From assembly GCA_027578815.1 (NCBI GenBank), contig JANBTH010000374.1, forward strand, positions 1 through 18,871: a stretch of DNA of 18,871 nt, written 5' to 3'. Below the pieces are notes generated by a model. It was not told where the DNA came from. It searched no databases and saw only the letters and a list, made by a program, of their open reading frames with translations. This DNA is from Coemansia sp. RSA 1804. Taxonomy: Eukaryota > Kickxellomycota > Kickxellomycetes > Kickxellales > Kickxellaceae. Positions within the stretch are counted from its first letter, which is position 1; each line of letters starts with the position of its first letter. A program made the translations under genes and the position numbers. Below are positions 1 to 6,570 of this stretch, in pieces.

Positions 1-726
1 AAACGGAAGCTGATCCCATCTTGCCTTCCCGAACTGGTAAACCCGACATATCCATTTGCTTGATATTCCGTTTTGCGCCGAGGATTCAGAGTCTATGGAT
101 GCGGCAGTTAGCCCTTGCATCAAACTACCATTTGGCGGTATTTCAGATACAATCTCCGGCGGTAGCTGGTGCGCGATGGATCTAATAGGCACAGCCGCTT
201 CCCTTTCTTCAGACTGTGCAGTGTCTTGCTCCTGCCCAACAGTCCGGTCAAAATACACACTTGAATCGTTTATCCAGTATTCGTTATTTGCCATTTCCCT
301 TATCCGCTCCAAATATATTAGCAGGTTTTCCGGAGTCACTGGATTGACACGAGTCTCCTTTGCCACCCTTTCGTGCGACCGAAATATGAAATAATAGCGA
401 AACATGAATAGAATAAATACGGCGCACCAGGTCAAGTAGCCAAGCGACATAAGCCATAGCTCGATAAAGCATGGGTAATTTGGGACAATAAAGCGCACCA
501 ATGCGTTGGTAGTAAAAATAAGTCCAAAGGCAATTTGCGTTGTTAGTAGTGGCACTGAGCGCTCAAGTAGCGCATTGTCACGCAGAACAAGGGCGCGATA
601 AATAAACGCAGAATGTGTGGTGACCACGTAGATAACATATATGCTTAGTATTGATATTGCCACAATTGGATAGGCAATGGGGGTGTGGTTGACCCGTCCA
701 ATGTCTTCAAAGGATGGTCTAGCCAT
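1..726 (-). CDS. Multi-pass membrane protein, partial (possible 7TM/RGS-type receptor)
   Basis: The minus strand is open without a stop from the ATG at 726 to the window edge, giving 242 residues. The 3' end lies outside the window. An in-frame stop occurs 35 codons upstream with no earlier ATG, so this start is favoured. Three hydrophobic spans are visible, at about residues 17-37, 57-81 and 87-115. A sequon at N13 (NHT) precedes the first span. Basic residues (R44, R49, R56, and RYYFIFR after span 3) fit an outside-facing N-terminus. A hydrophilic segment rich in Glu, Ser and Gln follows, from about 116 to 242. This topology would suit the first half of a seven-TM receptor, such as fungal GprK-like proteins that carry an RGS domain. 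That assignment is inferred from topology and general likeness only. The missing C-terminal part would decide it. Confidence 0.7.
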   Translation of the reverse strand, partial: MARPSFEDIGRVNHTPIAYPIVAISILSIYVIYVVTTHSAFIYRALVLRDNALLERSVPLLTTQIAFGLIFTTNALVRFIVPNYPCFIELWLMSLGYLTWCAVFILFMFRYYFIFRSHERVAKETRVNPVTPENLLIYLERIREMANNEYWINDSSVYFDRTVGQEQDTAQSEEREAAVPIRSIAHQLPPEIVSEIPPNGSLMQGLTAASIDSESSAQNGISSKWICRVYQFGKARWDQLPF

Positions 727-1615
727 TAAAATGACCCCTACTTTGATATCCTCTATTGCAGCCGTTTGGCCGAATAAGAGACTATCGCATCCATATAAAT
801 TGCAGGGGATACTCTTGTGTGATGTATTTGGCTAATGAAAACAGCAGTGGAGAAATATGTTTATCGGACATGCGTGTGTATTGCAAACGTAACTACCATG
901 TTTCTTCGTCGAATTTGAAAACTGCACTGTTGTTACAGACCGTAAAGAAAAAGTGCCCAATATCGAAGGCCAAGTAAAAAAAAGAAATACCAAAAGCTCT
1001 AGAGTTATTTTGCGTCTTTCAAATATACTCTGAAAGTGTTGAAAATAGAACTGAAAACAAGGGAAGAATAGATAATATAGCGTCAAAAAGAGAAAAGAAC
1101 AAAGCAAACCGAGCTGGAAGTGGTAGAATCAGCACACTGGCGTTCCAAAACACTGCTGACACTAGGCACACCAGAATTGCCAAACCAATGCAAAATATGC
1201 GGCATGAACACATAGTTCATTGTATGCATGTGAGCTGTGACTCGAGTAACTTTATGCACCAACGTGTAACGACTGTCGAGACCCTTTTCGTTTGTGCTGC
1301 TGCGCAATCACTTGCTGATCTGTATTGTTGTGGGCACATAGGATAGGATCAAGTCAAGTTGATCTATATTAGCTTTTTTCTTTTGAGCAAATCAGGGATG
1401 AAACTTTTTTATCCCAATTTTTATTTCATGTTGAATTAGCGACTTTTATCGAATTCGTTGCCTCTGAAAATAATAAGACGGCTATTTGCTCATTGGGCTG
1501 CTCTTCTTGCTTTTGATTGTACTTACATTCTTTCTACTAAAAATTATACCTTTGTAGTCTACGTCTCCTCACCTCCCAAAAGAAGCATACATACGAAACA
1601 CAGAGGGAAGAAACA
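727..1615. other. Divergent intergenic region upstream of ADE2
   Basis: This AT-rich spacer of 889 bp separates the minus-strand membrane protein from ADE2. It should hold the promoters of both. Short open frames inside it, such as minus 832-1107 and 1019-1213, are low-complexity Phe/Leu/Ser translations with no recognisable features, so I do not call them genes. A TGACTC element at 1238-1243 and an inverted repeat at 1347-1364 are the only candidate regulatory sites seen. The stretch before the ADE2 start is poor in G and lacks a clear TATA box close to the gene. I saw no tRNA-like B box. Confidence 0.6.
1238..1243 (+). promoter_or_regulatory. TGACTC element (Bas1/Gcn4-type core)
   Basis: TGACTC lies about 373 bp upstream of the ADE2 ATG, inside a near-palindrome centred on ACTCGAGT (1240-1247). 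In Saccharomyces, TGACTC is the core recognised by Bas1 and Gcn4 and it controls purine genes, including ADE2. A single hexamer can occur by chance, and whether this organism uses the same regulators is unknown. Confidence 0.25.
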
Positions 1616-3367
1616 ATGGACAACCGTGTAATAGGGATTCTGGGCGGCGGTCAGCTTGGTCGCATGTTTATCGAGGCGGCCAACCGCATGAACATCAGCG
1701 TGCAAGTGCTCGATCCAACAGAAAAGTCGCCAGCCAAGCAGATAAGCAACTTTACCCAACATATCGACGAACGCTTCACGTCATCGGATGCAATCAAGCA
1801 GCTTGCGAAAGAGTGCGACGTGCTGACTGTTGAGATCGAGCATGTCAACTGCGACGAGCTTGAGGTTGTTGAACAGCTAGGGCTGGCCAAGGTGTATCCG
1901 TCCTCAAGCACTGTCCGCCTTATTCAAGACAAGTATTTGCAGAAGGTGTATTTGGCTGAGCATGGCGTGCTGCTTCCAGAATATGCAAAGTGCGACACTC
2001 TTGATGAGGCCAAGGCAGCAGGCAAAAAGTTTGGGTACCCGTTTGTGCTGAAATGTCGTCTTGGCGCATACGATGGACGCGGCAACTATGTTGTAAAGGG
2101 AGAAGACGACTTGGAAGTAGGTTTTCAACGGCTGGGAGCACAGATGCTCTATGCTGAAAAGTTTGTTCCCTTTTCGAAGGAGCTTGCGGTCATGGTTGTT
2201 CGTCGCCCCAGCGGGCAGGTAGCCACATATCCGGTTGTAGAGACTGTTCAGCGCGATAACATCTGTGAGCTCGTCTTTGCGCCTGCGCAGATTGATGGCC
2301 AAGTCCGTGAGCTTGCTATGGATGTTGCCACCAACACAATATCGTGCCTTCCAGAGGGAAGCGCTGGCATCTTTGGTGTCGAAATGTTCCTTCATGAGGA
2401 CGGCCAAACTGTTCTGGTCAACGAGATTGCCCCACGTCCGCACAATTCTGGCCACTACACCATTGAGGCGTGCGGCACATCGCAGTTTGAGAACCACCTG
2501 CGTGCTGTGCTCGACCTGCCTATTGGTGATACGGAGCTCAAGGTTCCTGCTGCAGCAATGATCAACGTCCTTGGCGGGTCTGAGGGATTCAAGAGCGTTC
2601 TAGACCCGTGCACTGCCAGTCTCGAGGTCCACGGCGCAACTGTTCATCTCTATGGCAAGGCAGAGGCAAAAGTTGGTCGCAAGATGGGACACATCGCTGT
2701 TGTAGCAGATTCGGCGCTGCAGCTGCGCCGTCGCACTGATCTTATTGTCGGTAAGCTATCCAACGCATCCGACGAAGAGCGCAGCCGCTTGGAACATCAA
2801 TTGGCCAAGCCATTGGCAACCGACGGCTCTGTTGACGATATAGAAATGAAGGATGTGCTAGAGATGGCACCGCTCGTTGGAATCATCATGGGTTCGGATT
2901 CAGATCTTCCAACGATGCGCCCTGCGGCTCAAATTCTCGAAAGGTTTGGCGTTCCGTTTGAACTCACCATTGTATCTGCCCATCGCACTCCCGATCGCAT
3001 GTTCGAGTATGCGCGTTCTGCTCACAAGCGCGGTCTAAAAGTAATCATTGCTGGCGCGGGCGGTGCTGCCCATCTTCCAGGCATGGTTGCTGCGCTTACG
3101 CCGCTTCCTGTGGTCGGAGTGCCTGTGAAGGGCCGCTGTCTGGACGGCGTCGACTCTTTGCACTCGATTGTGCAGATGCCCCGCGGAGTGCCGGTTGCCA
3201 CTGTCGCTATCAATAACTCTGACAATGCAGCGCTCCTTGCGGTGCGGATCATTGGCTCGTCGTGCCCGACCTACCTGAATGCAATGGAGCAGTACATGGA
3301 CGACATGCGTGTCGGCGTTGAAAAGAAGATTGGTCGCTTGGGTAGCGTTGGCTGGAAGGGCTACTAG
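1616..3367 (+). CDS. ADE2: Phosphoribosylaminoimidazole carboxylase (PurK-PurE fusion)
   Basis: This is a bifunctional de novo purine enzyme of 583 aa, close to yeast Ade2 (571 aa). It converts AIR to CAIR in the cytosol. The N-terminal PurK half (about residues 5-380) is an ATP-grasp N5-CAIR synthetase. It shows GGGQLGRM at the start, IRLIQDKY-like VRLIQDKYLQK, AYDGRGN, and the ATP-grasp signature NEIAPRPHNSGHYT. The C-terminal PurE mutase half (about 420-560) has GSDSD at 426-430, SAHRTP at 454-459 with the catalytic-type His456, then GAGGAAHLPGM and LHSIVQMPRGVPVATVAINN. The start context is aaacaATGg, and the translation aligns with Ade2 from its first residues (DNRVIGILGGGQLGRM). There are no introns. 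It converges with the 3499-4704 gene across only 131 bp. No disabling change is seen, so it should be functional. Confidence 0.97.
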   Translation: MDNRVIGILGGGQLGRMFIEAANRMNISVQVLDPTEKSPAKQISNFTQHIDERFTSSDAIKQLAKECDVLTVEIEHVNCDELEVVEQLGLAKVYPSSSTVRLIQDKYLQKVYLAEHGVLLPEYAKCDTLDEAKAAGKKFGYPFVLKCRLGAYDGRGNYVVKGEDDLEVGFQRLGAQMLYAEKFVPFSKELAVMVVRRPSGQVATYPVVETVQRDNICELVFAPAQIDGQVRELAMDVATNTISCLPEGSAGIFGVEMFLHEDGQTVLVNEIAPRPHNSGHYTIEACGTSQFENHLRAVLDLPIGDTELKVPAAAMINVLGGSEGFKSVLDPCTASLEVHGATVHLYGKAEAKVGRKMGHIAVVADSALQLRRRTDLIVGKLSNASDEERSRLEHQLAKPLATDGSVDDIEMKDVLEMAPLVGIIMGSDSDLPTMRPAAQILERFGVPFELTIVSAHRTPDRMFEYARSAHKRGLKVIIAGAGGAAHLPGMVAALTPLPVVGVPVKGRCLDGVDSLHSIVQMPRGVPVATVAINNSDNAALLAVRIIGSSCPTYLNAMEQYMDDMRVGVEKKIGRLGSVGWKGY

Positions 3368-3498
3368 ACTGTTAGTTCTTGCCTTTTCTGCGAGGGTGTG
3401 AGACTTTAGTCATTTCTTTTCATTTTATACTATTAATCGCCAGAAAGATCGATAAAGTGTATCATAAAGGTGGTACAACATGTACATTTGGGACACTG
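3368..3498. terminator. Shared convergent 3' region
   Basis: The ADE2 stop and the stop of the minus-strand gene are 131 bp apart. The AT-rich core near 3416-3470, with TTTTATACTATTAA and ATAAAG-like runs, is the likely place for 3'-end processing of both transcripts. No exact AATAAA was noted. The two 3' UTRs must be short or must overlap. Confidence 0.4.
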
Positions 3499-4704
3499 CT
3501 ACAATAATGGCGGCAGTATGTGCGTTTCGGTGAAGGATCCGGCCGACGTATTAGCCAAATGAAATAGATCTCTAGCAGCAGGAGCCGCTGCGGCTGGCGT
3601 TGCTGCGGCGGCGGCGGCGGCTGTTTCTGTGGGGTTTGCGTTGTCGCCAATATTTTTGACTGCATTTGTGATCTTGTCCCAGTTGAAGTACAGGCCCAAG
3701 CCAATGCCAACAATAACCCCTATCAAAAGACCCCATGCTAGCAGCGGGCCGATGCAGCCGCAGGCAGAACAGCACGTGCAGCACGAGCAGCAAAAGCAGC
3801 GCATGCACCCACCACAGCAGGGCTCGCAGCACTCGCCCATCCCCGAATCGCCGCCTACCTTGCGCTGTTTGTAACGGTCCTTGACAGACTTATCGCGCGA
3901 CAGCTGCGAGGCTGTTGAGTACTGTGCGGCAGATGCCTGGGGCTGCATTGGCGGGTTGTACGCCGACGATGGTCTATGTGGATCAAATACGGAGGCTTCG
4001 TCCTTTGAGTTGTGCGTACCATAGTCTGCCAAAAGCTCTTGCCGGCTTGGTTTGGAGTGTATGCCACCAAAGGTCACGCCCATGGGTTGTGTCGAGTTGC
4101 TGGTATGTGATGTCTGCGTTTGGTAGATTGAAGATTCGTCTCTGGCTGCAGAGGTCACACCCTCGGGGAGATTATCCAGGACCACCACACTCGAGTCGCT
4201 CCGTGGCCGCATTCCATTTGACGTTTGATACCCGTTGTGTTGTGTGTTTTGATATGAGTTCTGGTATGGGTTCTGGTACGAGTTCTGGTACGAGTTCTGG
4301 TACGAGTTCTGGTACGAGTTCTGGTGTGGTGGATAGTTGTCATACTGCTCTTGGGCAAAGCCTGGGCGATTTCGACCGTGTGGCTGGGCGGAATAGAGAA
4401 CGCTCTCGGTGCCGTTGGCGTAGAATGCAACCGGATCAATTGTATCCCGCTGCTGCCACTGCGTGTTGCTTTGTGGGGGCAAACGCTGTCGCTGGTTGTC
4501 ATATTGCTGAACCGGGCTTATCTGAGGATTCAGCACCCTCATCTCTACCCTTTGCTGCTGTGGATGGCTGTTGTTAGGTGATTGGTACGGAACAATATTT
4601 GGGTTTTCGGTCATGACCGATGTGCCTGTACTGTCTCTTGTGGCGGAATACCATTCGGAAATGCTGTACTCATCGTTTTGTCTGACGCGGTTTCCCTGAT
4701 TCAT
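3499..4704 (-). CDS. Cys-cluster single-pass membrane protein with NSYQ repeats, unknown function
   Basis: I do not recognise this 401-aa protein. Residues 1-285 are hydrophilic, disordered-looking and rich in Gln, Asn, Ser and Pro, with a NSYQ tandem repeat at about 127-152. A basic stretch (KSVKDRYKQRK) leads into a cluster of 14 cysteines in residues 292-317. This abuts a single Gly/Ile/Leu-rich membrane span at about 318-340. A 61-residue tail follows, containing an Ala tract (AAAAAAA). Charge asymmetry predicts a cytosolic N-terminus and an external or lumenal tail. Membrane-proximal cysteines of this kind are often S-acylated, but that is inference; metal binding is an alternative. There is no N-terminal signal peptide. 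The ATG at 4704 is the first in frame, and a TATA-like site lies about 190 bp upstream. It converges with ADE2 and no intron is needed. The composition and length are credible for a real gene, though the function is unknown. Confidence 0.75.
   Translation of the reverse strand: MNQGNRVRQNDEYSISEWYSATRDSTGTSVMTENPNIVPYQSPNNSHPQQQRVEMRVLNPQISPVQQYDNQRQRLPPQSNTQWQQRDTIDPVAFYANGTESVLYSAQPHGRNRPGFAQEQYDNYPPHQNSYQNSYQNSYQNSYQNPYQNSYQNTQHNGYQTSNGMRPRSDSSVVVLDNLPEGVTSAARDESSIYQTQTSHTSNSTQPMGVTFGGIHSKPSRQELLADYGTHNSKDEASVFDPHRPSSAYNPPMQPQASAAQYSTASQLSRDKSVKDRYKQRKVGGDSGMGECCEPCCGGCMRCFCCSCCTCCSACGCIGPLLAWGLLIGVIVGIGLGLYFNWDKITNAVKNIGDNANPTETAAAAAAATPAAAAPAARDLFHLANTSAGSFTETHILPPLL
4256..4327 (-). repeat. 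12-bp tandem repeat encoding NSYQ units
   Basis: Six consecutive 12-bp units, consensus gagttctggtac on the plus strand, fill 72 bp. The units at 4280, 4292 and 4304 are identical. The outer units differ by one to three bases. Read on the minus strand they give NSYQ repeats, one of which is NPYQ. The period is a multiple of three, so copy-number changes keep the frame. Confidence 0.95.
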
Positions 4705-4894
4705 CTGGTAAATGTATTGGCGGTCTTATCAATGGGCTATCGATGGAGGCTGCTTTGAATGTATGGCTGATAATCAATACCAAGTAATTGCGAAGCGCTG
4801 TGTATGACCGTGGCAGCAGAAATGTCACCAAAATGCAGGATACAAGGCCGGATAGATACGCGATGAAACGAAACGCGATAAACAAAAGAGTGGA

Positions 4895-4902
4895 ATATAT
4901 AA
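4895..4902 (-). promoter_or_regulatory. TATA-like element for the Cys-cluster gene
   Basis: ATATATAA on the plus strand (TTATATAT on the minus) sits 190 bp upstream of the ATG at 4704. That spacing is compatible with a fungal promoter that has a 100-150 base leader. The sequence is AT-simple, so chance is possible. Confidence 0.35.
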
Positions 4903-5482
4903 GACAGAGTGTCAACCAACTGCCCAAGAAGAAAACAGCCGGCTGGATTCAAAGCTAGAGTACAAAAACGCCCTTCCGATGCTCCACCACTCTTTGTCAA
5001 TGCGAGTGCAGGGGGGTTGCCAACGATAGAAGAAAACACCAGGTCTCGTAGGACGGTAATAGTAATAATAATAAAAAAGCAAAAACTACCAATGCCAAAG
5101 TGTAGAGAAAGCAAAGAACAAGTGCTCTAAGGATTCCATGCCTACCTTCTCTTTCTGTTCGCCATCTGCCTTTCTACTGCTGCACTTTGCCTTCCAGGAT
5201 TAGAGGGAAAAAGATGTCATCGCGCAAAGGCAGGGAACGAGAAACGGAGCTGTGCAATAACACAAAGCAAATAAAGGCGCACAACAGGGGAGGCGAAGGA
5301 GGAACTGCCTGCGTGCGCGGACGAGAAAACCTATCAATTAGAGTGTGTATTGTGAACATTGGTCAATTCTGGCAATCAGCTTCCGTCTGCATTAGAAGCA
5401 GTGCTCCTTGGCGATATGGTCCGCTTTCTATTGGCCAAACCGCTGGAACGCCTGACCGGTCGAATGCACTGTGGACAAAGCG

Positions 5483-5629
5483 ATGCACGCGTCTAACATG
5501 CGCCGTTTCTGGTCGTCGATCAGCACATGCATCTTTGCTCTGGCTGCAAATGCTCTGCATTCCAAGGCGTTGGCCTCAATGCCTCCAGCTCTTGCCTCCC
5601 AGCAGGATCAAAACACATTTGTAACATGA
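5483..5629 (+). CDS. Possible tiny secreted peptide (doubtful)
   Basis: A 48-codon frame, with a second ATG at 5498 that gives 43 aa, has a convincing signal-peptide shape. It shows MRR, then the hydrophobic stretch FWSSISTCIFALAANAL, then an ALA-S cleavage-type site. Only about 17 residues remain (starting SMPPALAS). It may be a very small peptide, the first exon of a spliced gene, or chance. GTAAC near its end (5621) could serve as a weak donor. The overlapping frame at 5356-5493 also looks coding-like, so the region may be a decayed or frameshifted gene. There is no family match that I recognise. Confidence 0.25.
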   Translation: MHASNMRRFWSSISTCIFALAANALHSKALASMPPALASQQDQNTFVT

Positions 5630-5713
5630 GAAAAACAACGCTCGTTTATTTATGGAGATTTTTAAGTGAAAAAGTGAAATATAATGGCTCGTACATGTCT
5701 GGCGGTATCTGTG

Positions 5714-6433
5714 CTAGTGCTGAGGCCCAGGCTGCGGCGGCTGTGTGTTTGCAGGAACAAATACCACGTTTGTCGGATTGCCAGCAATTATAACTCCACG
5801 TTGGTTGTCGGGACCATGTCCCAGCATGATGTTGTTCTTGCCATTGCTGACAACGCCTCTTTGCCCCTGAACGATGTTGTTGTTTGGTTTACCACGAATG
5901 TTGTTGTTAGACATGGTCACATGCGAAACGACGGTGTTGTGGATTCCACTTTTGGGGTCGTTAAAGGTATCCTGCGTTACACGATCAATATTGTTTGGGT
6001 TGCCACCTGGATGCTCAACATGCTCAAAATGCACATTGCCAGGTTGTTCCTGAGATGAAGGTTGGCTCACAGGCTGTGCAAGAGGGGGTTGATTTGGTAT
6101 CTGCTGAGGTTGCTGAGGTTGCTGAGGTTGCTGCGGTGGGGGTGATGAAGGTGAAGAGGGAGGAGACTGGTTCTCGCCCGGCGAATGATGATGCTCTGGA
6201 GGATGCCGAGGAGCTCTTTCGGGAGGCTGTTGAGGCGTGTTGCCAGGCTGGCTTTCTGGTTGCGGTGCTGGCTGCGGTGCTGGCTGCGGTGCTGGCTGCG
6301 GTGGAGCTTGACGCTTGTGACGGCCCACTACATGCTGGACACTTCCGTGATTATGCCCTGCATGTAGTTCTAGTGGATGTGAGGCAACTGAGATGACAGC
6401 AGCTGCCAAAACAACAGCAAGAGAAAGACGCAT
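5714..6433 (-). CDS. Secreted Pro/Gln/Asn-rich protein with Kex2-type site
   Basis: This is a 239-aa protein of unknown function, predicted to be exported. The ATG at 6433 is the first in frame; the codon two positions upstream that also gives an open start is TTG. Residues 1-18 (MRLSLAVVLAAAVISVAS) are a classic signal peptide. Residues 19-41 contain six histidines and end in the dibasic pair K40-R41 before QAPP, as expected for a Kex2-processed propeptide. Residues 42 to about 145 are Pro/Gln-rich low complexity with four PQPA units, QQP repeats and a His-Pro stretch. The tail (about 150-239) is rich in Asn, Gly and Val with repeated NNNI and QRGV motifs. There are no cysteines and no C-terminal hydrophobic anchor, so it is not a disulphide-rich effector or a GPI protein. 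A cell-wall, spore-surface or metal-binding role is possible but unproven. TATA-like elements lie 110-135 bp upstream. Confidence 0.8.
   Translation of the reverse strand: MRLSLAVVLAAAVISVASHPLELHAGHNHGSVQHVVGRHKRQAPPQPAPQPAPQPAPQPESQPGNTPQQPPERAPRHPPEHHHSPGENQSPPSSPSSPPPQQPQQPQQPQQIPNQPPLAQPVSQPSSQEQPGNVHFEHVEHPGGNPNNIDRVTQDTFNDPKSGIHNTVVSHVTMSNNNIRGKPNNNIVQGQRGVVSNGKNNIMLGHGPDNQRGVIIAGNPTNVVFVPANTQPPQPGPQH
6106..6132 (-). repeat. 9-bp tandem repeat encoding QQP
   Basis: Three exact copies of gaggttgct on the plus strand encode the QQPQQPQQP stretch of the secreted protein. This is a second short in-frame repeat in the same gene. Confidence 0.9.
6258..6305 (-). repeat. 12-bp tandem repeat encoding PQPA
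   Basis: Four 12-bp units, consensus ggctgcggtgct on the plus strand, encode the PQPA repeats just after the dibasic site of the secreted protein. The middle two are identical. The period is a multiple of three, so it preserves the frame. Confidence 0.9.
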
Positions 6434-6562
6434 TACCAACCTGGATAAAGATATATGTGGCTATTTTTTCTCAACAACTACAAGGTACGCTATACTTTAA
6501 ATGTGTAGAGAGAATATTGAGTAGTTTGCGCCAGATGCGTTATAAAGAGACCAGCGTGTTCG

Positions 6563-6570
6563 TTATATAT
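6563..6570 (-). promoter_or_regulatory. TATA-like element for the secreted-protein gene
   Basis: On the minus strand this reads ATATATAA, about 130 bp upstream of the ATG at 6433. A second TATAA-like site lies at 6540-6547. Either could set transcription start for this gene. Confidence 0.35.

Larger units (their letters stand above)
4705..5713. other. Intergenic region, mostly unassigned
   Basis: About 1 kb lies between the start of the Cys-cluster gene and the 3' end of the secreted-protein gene. It holds a TATA-like site (4895-4902), an ATA/AAT run near 5060-5075, and GC-richer sequence from about 5360 to 5630. In that last part the plus strand shows short coding-like frames (see the findings). 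The minus frame at 4737-5114 (125 codons) owes its hydrophobic start to the ATA run, so I treat it as chance. No tRNA or other RNA gene was seen. Confidence 0.5.

Noticed and set aside
832..1307. Three overlapping minus-strand frames of 64-91 codons.
   Set aside because: They are low-complexity Phe/Leu/Ser translations of AT-rich spacer with no domain or signal features that stand up.
3915..4577. A 220-codon plus-strand frame with SGTS repeats.
   Set aside because: It is the mirror of the NSYQ repeat on the opposite strand. The minus frame is longer and has the Cys cluster and TM span.
4737..5114. A 125-codon minus-strand frame with a hydrophobic N-terminus.
   Set aside because: The hydrophobic part comes from an ATA/AAT simple repeat, the rest has no protein-like pattern, and it covers the presumed promoter and TATA site of the Cys-cluster gene.
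5187..5624. A 145-codon plus-strand frame.
   Set aside because: It has an Arg/Ser/Cys-rich translation without structure. The other two plus frames in its right half look more coding-like.
5684..6396. Plus-strand frames at 5684-6058 and 5995-6396.
   Set aside because: They are antisense to the secreted-protein gene, and the in-frame tandem repeats there keep other frames open.
6434..6439. A longer start for the secreted protein at 6439.
   Set aside because: That codon is TTG. The ATG at 6433 starts a clean signal peptide.
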